Source: CAYQAJ01 sp964415245
GTDB lineage: Bacteria; Planctomycetota; Planctomycetia; Pirellulales; Pirellulaceae
Length of the DNA: 7,458 bases
Direction of reading: 5' to 3'
Assembly (NCBI GenBank): GCA_964415245.1
Contig: CAYQAJ010000251.1
Location: forward strand, 1-7,458
The position numbers were made by a program, and so were the translations under genes. This document shows positions 1 to 6,671 of the stretch, in pieces; within the stretch, counting starts at the first letter, position 1, and each line of letters starts with the position of its first letter. The notes beneath the pieces were generated by a model. That model searched no databases. It saw nothing but the letters and a program-made list of their open reading frames with translations, and had not been told where the DNA came from.

Positions 1-1
1 A

Positions 2-985
2 GACGGTTTACGGGTGGATGCCGTGGCCTCGATGCTGTATCTAGACTACAGCCGCCGCGAGGGAGATTGGATTCCCAACGAGTACGGCGGCCGGGAAAAC
101 CTGGCGGCCATTTCGCTGTTGAAGGAGTTCAACATTCAGGCCCATGGCCGATACCCCGGCGTGTTGACCATCGCGGAGGAGTCGACGGCTTGGGGAGGCG
201 TGTCGCGGCCCACGACGTACGGCGGACTGGGGTTCAGCCTCAAGTGGAATATGGGCTGGATGAACGACACGCTGCGGTATCTGCACCACGACCCCATCCA
301 CCGCCGCTTCCACCACGACGAGCTCACGTTCAGCCTGATCTACGCCTTCAGCGAGAACTTCGCGCTGCCCCTCTCGCACGACGAAGTCGTGCACGGCAAG
401 GGATCGCTGCTGGGGCAGATGCCGGGCGACCTTTGGCAAAAGTTCGCCAACCTGCGGCTGTTGTTCGCGTATATGTGGACGCACCCCGGCAAGAAGTTGC
501 TCTTCATGGGGAGCGACTTCGGTCAGTGGAACGAGTGGAACCACGACACCGAGCTGCAGTGGGACCTGCTGCAGTGGAACTCGCACCAGGGGGTGCAGCG
601 ACTGGTATCCGATCTGAACGCGCTCTATAAGAATGAGCCGGCATTGCATCAGGCCGACCTGGAGAGCCGCGGCTTCGAGTGGATCGACTGCCAGAGCCGC
701 GACGACAGCGTGCTGTCCTACATTCGCCGCGGCAACAATCCCGACGATTTTCTCGTCGTGGCCTGCAACTTCACCCCCGTGGTGCGAAGCGGCTACCGAT
801 TGGGTGTTCCCCAGGGCGGCTGGTATCGCGAGATCTTCAACAGCGACTCACAATACTACGACGGCAGCAACGTGGGCAACTTCCCCGGCCTATCCGCCGC
901 GACGCCGGGGCACCACGGTCGGCCCTTTGCGCTTTCGCTCACGCTGCCGCCGTTGGGGGTCGTGGTGCTCAAGCCGCAAGCGTAA
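2..985 (+). CDS. glgB: 1,4-alpha-glucan branching enzyme GlgB, C-terminal part (5' end outside the window)
   Basis: GlgB is a cytoplasmic glycogen-synthesis enzyme. It cuts alpha-1,4 glucan chains and reattaches the pieces through alpha-1,6 bonds. The visible part begins inside the GH13 catalytic barrel with DGLRVDAVASMLYLDYSR and reads without interruption to a TAA at 983-985, followed in frame by TAG (tandem stops). All three GH13 catalytic residues can be placed against E. coli GlgB: the nucleophile Asp of RVDAV (bases 17-19, E. coli D405), the acid/base Glu of TIAEES (176-178, E. coli E458), and the transition-state Asp of LSHDEVVHGK (380-382, E. coli D526). The end (HGRPFALSLTLPPLGVVVLKP) is the usual all-beta C-terminal domain. 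About 322 residues follow the nucleophile, matching the E. coli spacing, so the C-terminus is complete and roughly 400 residues lie upstream of the window. The GTG at base 14 is an internal valine, not a start. The next gene is convergent, 11 bp away. Confidence 0.97.
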   Translation, partial: DGLRVDAVASMLYLDYSRREGDWIPNEYGGRENLAAISLLKEFNIQAHGRYPGVLTIAEESTAWGGVSRPTTYGGLGFSLKWNMGWMNDTLRYLHHDPIHRRFHHDELTFSLIYAFSENFALPLSHDEVVHGKGSLLGQMPGDLWQKFANLRLLFAYMWTHPGKKLLFMGSDFGQWNEWNHDTELQWDLLQWNSHQGVQRLVSDLNALYKNEPALHQADLESRGFEWIDCQSRDDSVLSYIRRGNNPDDFLVVACNFTPVVRSGYRLGVPQGGWYREIFNSDSQYYDGSNVGNFPGLSAATPGHHGRPFALSLTLPPLGVVVLKPQA

Positions 986-996
986 TAGCGCGGGGA

Positions 997-3471
997 TTAC
1001 CGGCCGCTGCTCTTCGGCTCGCGCTTCCACTGGACGTCCATTTCCTTGGCGAGCCCTCGGTACCAGTCCGCCATTAAGGCGTATCGCTCGCCCTGGCCGA
1101 TCGACTGAATGTCGGAAGTATTCGGCCGCGATCGGAAAAACCGCTCGCGCAGCTCCTTGTCCGTAGGCGACTGGTCCACGATCCGCACGACATAGACCAC
1201 GCTCTCGGGAGCATTCACAGCCACACCTGTGTCTCCCTTCTCCAACGAGAACACGCTTCGCATAAACTCTTCGCCCGGCTGCTCGATGTCGGGCAATTCG
1301 CTCAAGACGGCCTGGTTGCCGCCACCGCTCGGAACGGCAAGCGAACGCATCCAGGTGAACGGCCCGACGGTGATCGTCGCCTCGCCATACAAGTCTTTCA
1401 GGGATCCAGCCTGGGATGCCTCCCGCGCCTTCTGCCGCGCATCTTCGAGAGCGAGGGTGCGGGCCTGTTGGAGCTTCCAGGCGTACACGACGTCGTCGCG
1501 GATTTCGTCCAATTCGGGAACCTCGGTGAGTGCAATGGACGTCCGCCAATAGACGTAGGCCACATCGCCGGCGACCAGTCCCTGTGCGAAAAACTGACGT
1601 CCCCACTGCGTGTCGAAACCGTAGGATGCCTTATACTCCGGCACTCCTTCCCGGAATGCCTCCCCCCGGAACTGTTCGTTCGTGTCGGAAAGCTTTCCGA
1701 TGTCGTACTCGCGGATCGAAATCATGTCGACCAGAGGCGTCGTCCCGGCCGTCAGGCCGTATGTGCGGGCCAGCTCCTGTGGATCGGGAGGCTCAGGCTG
1801 CAACGCGCTGGGATTCTTCTGCGTAAGCACCTGCCAACGCTTGTAACGGGGCTGGTAACGATTCACGGCCGACTCGACGGCCCTGATCGCGGCGATCATT
1901 TCTGCCTGCGCCGGCGCCCTGGCAAGCTTGCCCCGAATCTGGTCGGCCACTTCCTCAAGAGGTCGATAGCGGTCCTTCGGCGTTTCGAGCTCTGGATCAG
2001 TCGTCGTCGGATCATCTCCCGCATCCGACTTGTCGGTCGCGCTGTTTTCAGGCTGTCCGTCGGACGGATTCTCCGGCTGACCGTTCGACGGATTGTCGGG
2101 CGGACTGTCTGTCTGGTCACCCGACTCGTCGTCCTGATGGTCGGCCGGTTCGCTGCCCGGTTGCCCGTTCGCGGGTCGGGGTTCGTCGTCGCCGCTCGCA
2201 GCGTCGTTTTCGTCGCCGCTCGGTTCACTCGAGGATTCGTCGCTTGCTGCACTCACAGGATCATCGCAGTTGGATGAATCCGTCTCGTCGCCGCGCGTCG
2301 GTTCCGCGTCAGTTTCGTCGGTCGAGTCCGTCGTCGGCGCCTCGCCGCCGCCCTTGTCAGCTTTGGAATTGTCGCTCGAGTCGGTGGTGGGCGGCGCGTC
2401 GCCGTCGGACGAATCGTCACTGGGTGTGTCGGTCGAGTCCGGTGCCGATTTGTCGCCGTCCGGACTCTCGCTATCGGGCTTGTCGGTGGCGTCCGTCGTT
2501 GGCTTGTCGCCGTCCGAACTTTCGCCGTTGGGCTTATCGGTCGAGTCGGTTTCCGGCTTGTCGCCGTCCGGGCTCTTGTCCCCTTGCCCTTCGTCCAGGA
2601 TAGGAACTCGATACAAATCCTTATTCTTCTCGTAGTCCTCCTTAACCTGCTCGTCGGTGATGTTGGCCTTGGCCCGGTCGAGAAATTGCTCGTAGTCGGC
2701 ACGAACGTATGAGAGCGCGATGCGCAGCGGACGTTTGAAGCCGGGATCGGTGCTGTTGGGCAGCTTGTAGTCGTATTTGTGCTTGTCGTAGAGAGCTTGG
2801 ATTTCCGACTCGCTCGGCTCCGTCGTGACGTCGTCGAGGTAATCCTCAACGGGCAGGGGGAGGACCTCCATGGTCACAGACCGATGGAGCCGGTTGAAAT
2901 ACTCCCAGGCATCGACGGGCGAAACGCCGCCCGCCGATCCCTGCACGACATACACCAGGTTGAGCGCCGTCAGTTCCTGCTTGAGCTGTTTGAGAGCCAA
3001 GTCGTAATCGACGTTCAGCGACTCGGCGATCTCGGCGAACCGAGGGCGGGGGATCTGACCGTCGCCCAACTGGTAAAGGTAGTTCTCGGCGTCGTCGTCA
3101 GAGATGACGATGCCGGCTTCCTTGGCCTTGCGGGCCAGTATCGTCGTCATGGCGAGAGTTTGGTCCGAGTCGTCGTCGGCCATCGGCGGGACTTTCGGCG
3201 ATCCCTTGTTTTCGGTCACCTGGTGGACGATCTCCTCCTGAAGCCGCATCAGGTGGGAGTGCGCGACACGCATCTCGTCGAAGTCTTGTTCCCGCAGGGT
3301 ACCCCCATTCCAGGTGAGCACCACTTCGTGGGAAACCGGCGAACGGTTCCCGACGCTTTGGAGAACCTGGATAATGATCGGCCCAACGGTAAAGGAGAAC
3401 ATGATGATGATGCCGAATATGACCAGTAGCTTGGCCTGGTGCTTGCGAATAGCGCTAAGAGGGTTCGACAT
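997..3471 (-). CDS. Membrane-anchored SurA/PpiD-like chaperone protein with a long acidic repeat linker
   Basis: This 824-residue protein probably assists folding outside the cytoplasmic membrane. After a short basic N-terminus (MSNPLSAIRKHQAK) comes one hydrophobic segment at about residues 15-38, predicted N-in/C-out like PpiD. Residues 50-290 resemble the SurA N-terminal chaperone region, with helices rich in charged residues and the pattern ITDEQVKEDYEKNKDLYRV (271-289), common in SurA/PpiD proteins. Residues 301-500 are a low-complexity linker: by my count 62 Asp/Glu, 11 Lys/Arg, and no Phe, Trp, Tyr, Ile or Met. It splits that pattern from its usual continuation, YRPLEEVADQIRGKLARAP (502-520). 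Residues 540-824 form a second folded region ending in KSSGR. I do not see the parvulin GGDLG-type rotamase signature, so isomerase activity is doubtful. The only cysteine is Cys402, in the linker. The ATG start is supported by a GAGGA ribosome site 10 bases upstream. Convergent with glgB, divergent from topA. The family call is inferred from motif style; reality as a gene is firm. Confidence 0.85.
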   Translation of the reverse strand: MSNPLSAIRKHQAKLLVIFGIIIMFSFTVGPIIIQVLQSVGNRSPVSHEVVLTWNGGTLREQDFDEMRVAHSHLMRLQEEIVHQVTENKGSPKVPPMADDDSDQTLAMTTILARKAKEAGIVISDDDAENYLYQLGDGQIPRPRFAEIAESLNVDYDLALKQLKQELTALNLVYVVQGSAGGVSPVDAWEYFNRLHRSVTMEVLPLPVEDYLDDVTTEPSESEIQALYDKHKYDYKLPNSTDPGFKRPLRIALSYVRADYEQFLDRAKANITDEQVKEDYEKNKDLYRVPILDEGQGDKSPDGDKPETDSTDKPNGESSDGDKPTTDATDKPDSESPDGDKSAPDSTDTPSDDSSDGDAPPTTDSSDNSKADKGGGEAPTTDSTDETDAEPTRGDETDSSNCDDPVSAASDESSSEPSGDENDAASGDDEPRPANGQPGSEPADHQDDESGDQTDSPPDNPSNGQPENPSDGQPENSATDKSDAGDDPTTTDPELETPKDRYRPLEEVADQIRGKLARAPAQAEMIAAIRAVESAVNRYQPRYKRWQVLTQKNPSALQPEPPDPQELARTYGLTAGTTPLVDMISIREYDIGKLSDTNEQFRGEAFREGVPEYKASYGFDTQWGRQFFAQGLVAGDVAYVYWRTSIALTEVPELDEIRDDVVYAWKLQQARTLALEDARQKAREASQAGSLKDLYGEATITVGPFTWMRSLAVPSGGGNQAVLSELPDIEQPGEEFMRSVFSLEKGDTGVAVNAPESVVYVVRIVDQSPTDKELRERFFRSRPNTSDIQSIGQGERYALMADWYRGLAKEMDVQWKREPKSSGR
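2047..2094 (-). repeat. 24-bp in-frame tandem duplication (NPSNGQPE / NPSDGQPE)
   Basis: Two adjacent 8-codon units encode residues 460-467 and 468-475 of the chaperone-like protein. They differ by one residue (Asn or Asp at the fourth position). A related NGQPGSEP stretch lies earlier, at residues 435-442. This repeat is distinct in period and composition from the 54-bp array in the same linker, which suggests that the linker grew by more than one duplication. Confidence 0.75.
2353..2568 (-). repeat. 54-bp in-frame tandem repeat (about four units) in the chaperone-like gene
   Basis: Four 18-codon units encode residues 302-319, 320-337, 338-355 and 356-373, each starting DGD (DGDKPETDSTDKPNGESS, DGDKPTTDATDKPDSESP, DGDKSAPDSTDTPSDDSS, then a diverged copy starting DGDAPPTT). 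On the plus strand the core GTCGCCGTC recurs at 2398, 2452, 2506 and 2560, exactly 54 bp apart. The period is a multiple of three, so unit gain or loss keeps the frame. The fourth unit is degenerate and runs into non-repeated Ser/Thr/Asp-rich sequence. Confidence 0.85.
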
Positions 3472-3481
3472 CTTGACTTAG

Positions 3482-3486
3482 TCCTC
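3482..3486 (-). promoter_or_regulatory. Ribosome binding site of the chaperone-like gene
   Basis: Read on the minus strand, GAGGA lies 10 bases before the ATG at 3471-3469. It is a good Shine-Dalgarno match and supports that start. Confidence 0.6.
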
Positions 3487-3504
3487 GTTGGGCAAGGTTT
3501 GCCG

Positions 3505-3534
3505 CGTATGCCAGACTTGACAGTCTGGCATACG
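3505..3534. promoter_or_regulatory. Perfect 12-bp inverted repeat with TTGACA loop, upstream of the chaperone-like gene
   Basis: The arms CGTATGCCAGAC (3505-3516) and GTCTGGCATACG (3523-3534) are exact reverse complements separated by TTGACA. The element ends 33 bases before the start codon of the minus-strand gene, in its leader or promoter. It could be an operator, a hairpin in the mRNA leader, or a copy of a dispersed palindrome; the sequence alone does not decide. No T-run follows on either strand, which argues against a simple intrinsic terminator. Confidence 0.55.
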
Positions 3535-3926
3535 GCGCATTATTTGAGGGGCCAGCAATTTGGGCCGAATGGCAGCAAAAGGATTGTAGGCCCCATCGTC
3601 GTAAATTCAATGCCAATGAGGAATGTCGTTCAAATGGGCCCCATCGGCGAGGCCCACTGCTTGCCGATGACAGCCCATATTAGTCGTGCTACCCCGACGA
3701 CCGATCGTGCCGATTCGGACGGTTCTCGCGCCACGGGCGGCCCCATGGTCTCGCCCGAGCCGAAACAAGGAGCGGGCCGTCAATTCGTCGTAGGTTTGTC
3801 CTTAGTAATGAGGGGCAGGAGCGCCGCAGTGAGGATACACGCCCCCGCGCGGGACTAACCCCGCCGGAGAGCGGCTGGGATCCCCCATAGCACGGCGGCG
3901 AGTGGGCCGTGGGAACGTAACAAAAG

Positions 3927-3946
3927 CGATGCCTTGACCGGCATCG
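3927..3946 (+). promoter_or_regulatory. Hairpin abutting the topA ribosome binding site
   Basis: Arms CGATGCC (3927-3933) and GGCATCG (3940-3946) enclose the loop TTGACC. The last base of the right arm is the first G of GGTGGA (3946-3951), the only Shine-Dalgarno-like sequence, 9 bases before ATG 3961. In RNA this 7-bp stem would sit directly against the ribosome site and could affect topA translation. That role is inference from position only. Confidence 0.45.
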
Positions 3947-3960
3947 GTGGAACAGCAGCA

Positions 3961-6651
3961 ATGGCCAAGAAATCGAGCGGAAACGGCGCGAAATCGCTGG
4001 TGATCGTCGAGTCGCCAGCCAAGGCGCGAACGATCGCCAAATTCCTCGGCCGCCAGTATACGGTCGAGGCCAGCATTGGCCATGTGCGCGATCTGCCCGA
4101 GAGCGCCCGCGACATTCCCGAGGAGTATAAGGTCCATTCATGGGCCCGCCTGGGCGTGAACGTCGAGGAGGGCTTCGAGCCCATCTACGTCGTGCCCCTC
4201 AAGAAGAAGTCGCAGGTCACCAAGCTTCGCCAGGCGCTCAAAGGTGCCCGCGAGTTGTTCCTGGCGACCGACGAAGACCGCGAGGGGGAGGCCATAAGCT
4301 GGCACCTTTGCCAATTGCTGAAACCCAAGGTGCCCGTCCGCCGGCTGGTGTTCCACGAGATCACCGAAGAGGCGATTCTCGACGCGCTCAAGAACCCCCG
4401 CGACATCGACACCGGCCTGGTGCAAGCGCAAGAGGCCCGTCGCATTCTCGACCGGCTGTACGGCTACGAAGTGTCGCCGCTGTTGTGGAAAAAGGTGCGC
4501 CCCAAACTTTCCGCTGGCCGCGTACAGAGCGTGGCTGTGCGGCTGATCGTCCAGCGTGAGCGGCAGCGGTGTGAGTTCGTTCGCGCATCGTATTGGGACC
4601 TGCTGGGCACGTTCGCCACGCAGAAGGGCGAGGCGTTCCAGGCAACGCTCGTTTCGCACGAAGGACGCCGCATTCCTGCCGGCCGCGATTTTGACCCGGC
4701 GACGGGGAAGCTCAAAGACCCGAAAATGCTGCTGCTGGACGAAGCGGCGGCTGGCGCCCTGGCCCAGCGGCTGCGCAGCGCCGAGTTCCGCATCACCGCC
4801 CTGGAGGTCAAACCCTTCACGTCGCGCCCCGCGCCGCCGTTCATCACCAGCACCATGCAGCAGGAGGCCAACCGCAAGCTGGGCTTCACAGCCAAGCGAA
4901 CGATGAGCGTGGCCCAGAGCCTGTACGAGAACGGCTACATCACGTACATGCGTACCGATTCGACGAACCTGGCCCAGGTTGCCATCGATGCCGCACGCGA
5001 TCTCGTCGCCGCTCAATACGGTAAGGAATACCTGCCCGACTCGCCTCGCTCCTACCGCGCCACGGTCAAGAATGCCCAGGAAGCGCACGAGGCGATCCGT
5101 CCGGCGGGCCACCCGTTTGCGCTGCCCGAATCGCTGCGCGGCGAATTGGACGCCGACCAGCACAAGCTGTTCGAGCTCATTTGGAAGCGAACCATCGCCA
5201 GCCAGATGGCCGATGCCCGCGGAAATCGGCTGGTCATTACCGTCGAGGGGGGCGGGGCGGTGTTTCAGGTGACCGGCAAGTCGATCGACTTCCCCGGCTT
5301 CCTGCGGGCGTACGTCGAAGGGTCGGACGATCCGCAAGCGGAGCTCGCCGATAAAGAAGTGCTGTTGCCGGCGGTCGAGCAGGGAGACCGCATCGACTGC
5401 CGCGATCTGGAGTCCAAAAGCCATCAGACACAGCCTCCGCCGCGGTACAGCGAAGCCTCGTTGACCCGCGCGCTGGAGGAGATGGGCATCGGCCGCCCCA
5501 GCACCTACGCGAGCATTATCGATACGATCATGGCCCGCGAGTACGTCTTCAAGCGAAGTGGCGCGCTGGTTCCCACGTGGGTGGCGTTTGCCGTGGTGCG
5601 ACTCTTGGAGGAACACCTGCCCGGTCTGGTGGATTACCAGTTCACGGCGCAGATGGAAGACTATCTCGACGCCATCAGCCGCCACGAGGCCGAGCACGTT
5701 CGCTACCTGCACGATTTCTATTACGGCAACGGCATGCCGGGGCTTAAGGCCAAGGTCGAAACCAGCCTGAAGGACATCGACCCCCGCGACATCGGCCGCA
5801 TTCCCATTGGCCAGCCAAGCGAAGGGGAACACCGCGAGCCGATCTTCGTGCGCGTGGGGCGGTTCGGTCCGTATCTCGAACAAGGCTCACGGAAGGCCAG
5901 CGTTCCCGATGGCATCGCGCCCGACGAGATGACTGTCGAGGTGGCTCTCGAAATGCTCGAGCGGGGTAAGCAGGACGCCGAGCCGCTCGGCTACTGCCCC
6001 GAAACGCAGCGGCCCGTGTTTCTCAAACAGGGACGCTTCGGCCCTTACGTTCAGTTGGGCGATGGCTCCAACGGCGAGAAGCCCAAGAACGCCTCGCTGC
6101 TCAAGGGCATGGAGCCTTCGCAGGTCGATCTCGAAACGGCGCTCAAGTTGCTGTCGTTGCCCCGCACGTTGGGCCCGCACCCCGAGTCGGGAGAGCCGGT
6201 GCTGGCGTGTAATGGCAAGTTCGGCCCGTACGTCAAGTGTGGCGACGAGAGCCGATCGCTCCCCGCCGGCGTTTCGCCGCTGGAAGTTACCCTGAAAGAA
6301 GCGCTCGATCTATTGGCCCAGCCCAAGACGCGCGGTCGACGCGCCGCCGCGCCGCGCGAGCCGCTCAAGGTGTTCGAGGCGTCGCCGCTGACGGGCGAGC
6401 CGGTGAAACTGCTCGATGGCCGCTATGGTCCCTACGTCACCGACGGCCAGACGAACGCCTCGCTCGCTCGTGGCTCGAACCCCGAAGAATTGACGTTTTC
6501 CCAGGCGCTCTCGCTTTTGACCGAACGGGCTGCCAAGGGACCCGCGGCAAAGAAGAAGGCGACCCGTCGATCGACAGGCCGCAAGAAAGCCGCTTCGAAA
6601 GCGAGCACGAAACGCTCCGGCCGAACTTCGCGCCGCGACACGGACACGTAA
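3961..6651 (+). CDS. topA: DNA topoisomerase I (type IA)
   Basis: This 896-residue enzyme relaxes negatively supercoiled DNA by passing one strand through a transient break in the other, using Mg2+ and a covalent 5'-phosphotyrosine. The TOPRIM domain covers about residues 10-130, with Glu17 in SLVIVESPAKARTI and the acidic triad Asp104/Asp106/Glu108 in ATDEDREGEAISWHL. The catalytic tyrosine is Tyr329 (codon 4945-4947) in GYITYMRTDSTNL. Further type IA motifs follow: AHEAIRP (375-381) and GIGRPSTYASII (509-520). Instead of C-terminal four-cysteine zinc fingers it has four GPY repeats (about 615-855) and a basic tail in which 15 of residues 859-892 are Lys/Arg. Such tails help processivity and DNA binding in actinobacterial TopA; the same role here is inference. 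I chose ATG 3961 (MAKKSSG), with GGTGGA 9 bases upstream, over the in-frame TTG at 3934, which has no ribosome site. Divergent from the chaperone-like gene, convergent with acpS. Confidence 0.97.
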   Translation: MAKKSSGNGAKSLVIVESPAKARTIAKFLGRQYTVEASIGHVRDLPESARDIPEEYKVHSWARLGVNVEEGFEPIYVVPLKKKSQVTKLRQALKGARELFLATDEDREGEAISWHLCQLLKPKVPVRRLVFHEITEEAILDALKNPRDIDTGLVQAQEARRILDRLYGYEVSPLLWKKVRPKLSAGRVQSVAVRLIVQRERQRCEFVRASYWDLLGTFATQKGEAFQATLVSHEGRRIPAGRDFDPATGKLKDPKMLLLDEAAAGALAQRLRSAEFRITALEVKPFTSRPAPPFITSTMQQEANRKLGFTAKRTMSVAQSLYENGYITYMRTDSTNLAQVAIDAARDLVAAQYGKEYLPDSPRSYRATVKNAQEAHEAIRPAGHPFALPESLRGELDADQHKLFELIWKRTIASQMADARGNRLVITVEGGGAVFQVTGKSIDFPGFLRAYVEGSDDPQAELADKEVLLPAVEQGDRIDCRDLESKSHQTQPPPRYSEASLTRALEEMGIGRPSTYASIIDTIMAREYVFKRSGALVPTWVAFAVVRLLEEHLPGLVDYQFTAQMEDYLDAISRHEAEHVRYLHDFYYGNGMPGLKAKVETSLKDIDPRDIGRIPIGQPSEGEHREPIFVRVGRFGPYLEQGSRKASVPDGIAPDEMTVEVALEMLERGKQDAEPLGYCPETQRPVFLKQGRFGPYVQLGDGSNGEKPKNASLLKGMEPSQVDLETALKLLSLPRTLGPHPESGEPVLACNGKFGPYVKCGDESRSLPAGVSPLEVTLKEALDLLAQPKTRGRRAAAPREPLKVFEASPLTGEPVKLLDGRYGPYVTDGQTNASLARGSNPEELTFSQALSLLTERAAKGPAAKKKATRRSTGRKKAASKASTKRSGRTSRRDTDT
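5803..6525 (+). repeat. Four C-terminal topoisomerase repeats (GPY modules) within TopA
   Basis: Four diverged modules occupy about residues 615-668, 676-734, 737-787 and 803-855. Each has a GxFGPYV-like strand (RFGPYL 634-639, RFGPYV 692-697, KFGPYV 753-758, RYGPYV 821-826), then an A/RSL-type turn and an ALxLL-like helix. They match the known TOPRIM C-terminal repeat family that binds single-stranded DNA in zinc-free TopA proteins. The copies differ strongly at DNA level, so this is an old protein repeat and not a recent duplication. Confidence 0.85.
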
Positions 6652-6671
6652 CTGCGTGCCGTTGCCTGTAG

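Larger units (their letters stand above)
3472..3960. other. Divergent intergenic region, 489 bp, with several inverted repeats and no convincing gene
   Basis: This stretch must hold the promoters of both the chaperone-like gene (leftward) and topA (rightward). It contains a 5-bp inverted repeat GGCAA/TTGCC (3491-3503), a perfect 12-bp inverted repeat (3505-3534), CATCGGC/GCCGATG (3642-3648/3663-3669), nested TTCGG/CCGAA (3714-3718/3760-3764) around CGGGCG/CGCCCG (3734-3739/3752-3757), a CCCGCGCGGG palindrome (3844-3853) and a hairpin next to the topA start (3927-3946). GGCCCCATCG occurs twice (3589-3598 and 3637-3646), with a partial third copy, GGCCCCAT, at 3739-3746. I find no strong sigma-70-type -35/-10 pair on either strand and recognise no known RNA family. 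The reading frame open from ATG 3610 to the stop at 3858 has no ribosome site and no recognisable protein. Confidence 0.6.

Noticed and set aside
41..649. Open frames on the minus strand and in a second plus frame (67-630) across glgB
   Set aside because: The GlgB frame carries all three GH13 catalytic residues and family motifs; the others are shadows without recognisable protein features.
1468..2277. A 269-codon plus-strand open frame opposite the chaperone-like gene, and a Ser/Val-rich frame at 2270-2635
   Set aside because: They are antisense shadows of the minus-strand gene; the Ser/Val-rich frame is simply the complement of the Asp/Ser/Thr repeat codons.
2353..2568. Regularly spaced repeats as a possible CRISPR array
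   Set aside because: The copies are contiguous and imperfect, keep the reading frame, and encode a protein repeat; there are no unique spacers and no cas genes.
3517..3545. TTGACA at 3517-3522 as the -35 box of a plus-strand promoter
   Set aside because: At 17-18 bp spacing the -10 candidates are TTATTT or TATTTG, which match TATAAT poorly, and topA starts more than 400 bp further on. The hexamer is more simply the loop of the inverted repeat.
3610..3858. Open frame of 82 codons in the divergent spacer, starting at ATG 3610
   Set aside because: There is no ribosome site before it and no recognisable motif, and it overlaps several inverted repeats. Homologues with synonymous-rate constraint would be needed to revive it.
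3934..3960. TTG at 3934 as the topA start
   Set aside because: It lies in the loop of a hairpin and has no ribosome site. ATG 3961 gives the usual MAKK-type N-terminus and has GGTGGA upstream.
4138..5883. A 581-codon open frame on the minus strand opposite topA
   Set aside because: It lies wholly inside topA, whose catalytic motifs are intact in the plus frame. GC-rich codon use leaves antisense frames open, and the translation shows no recognisable domain.
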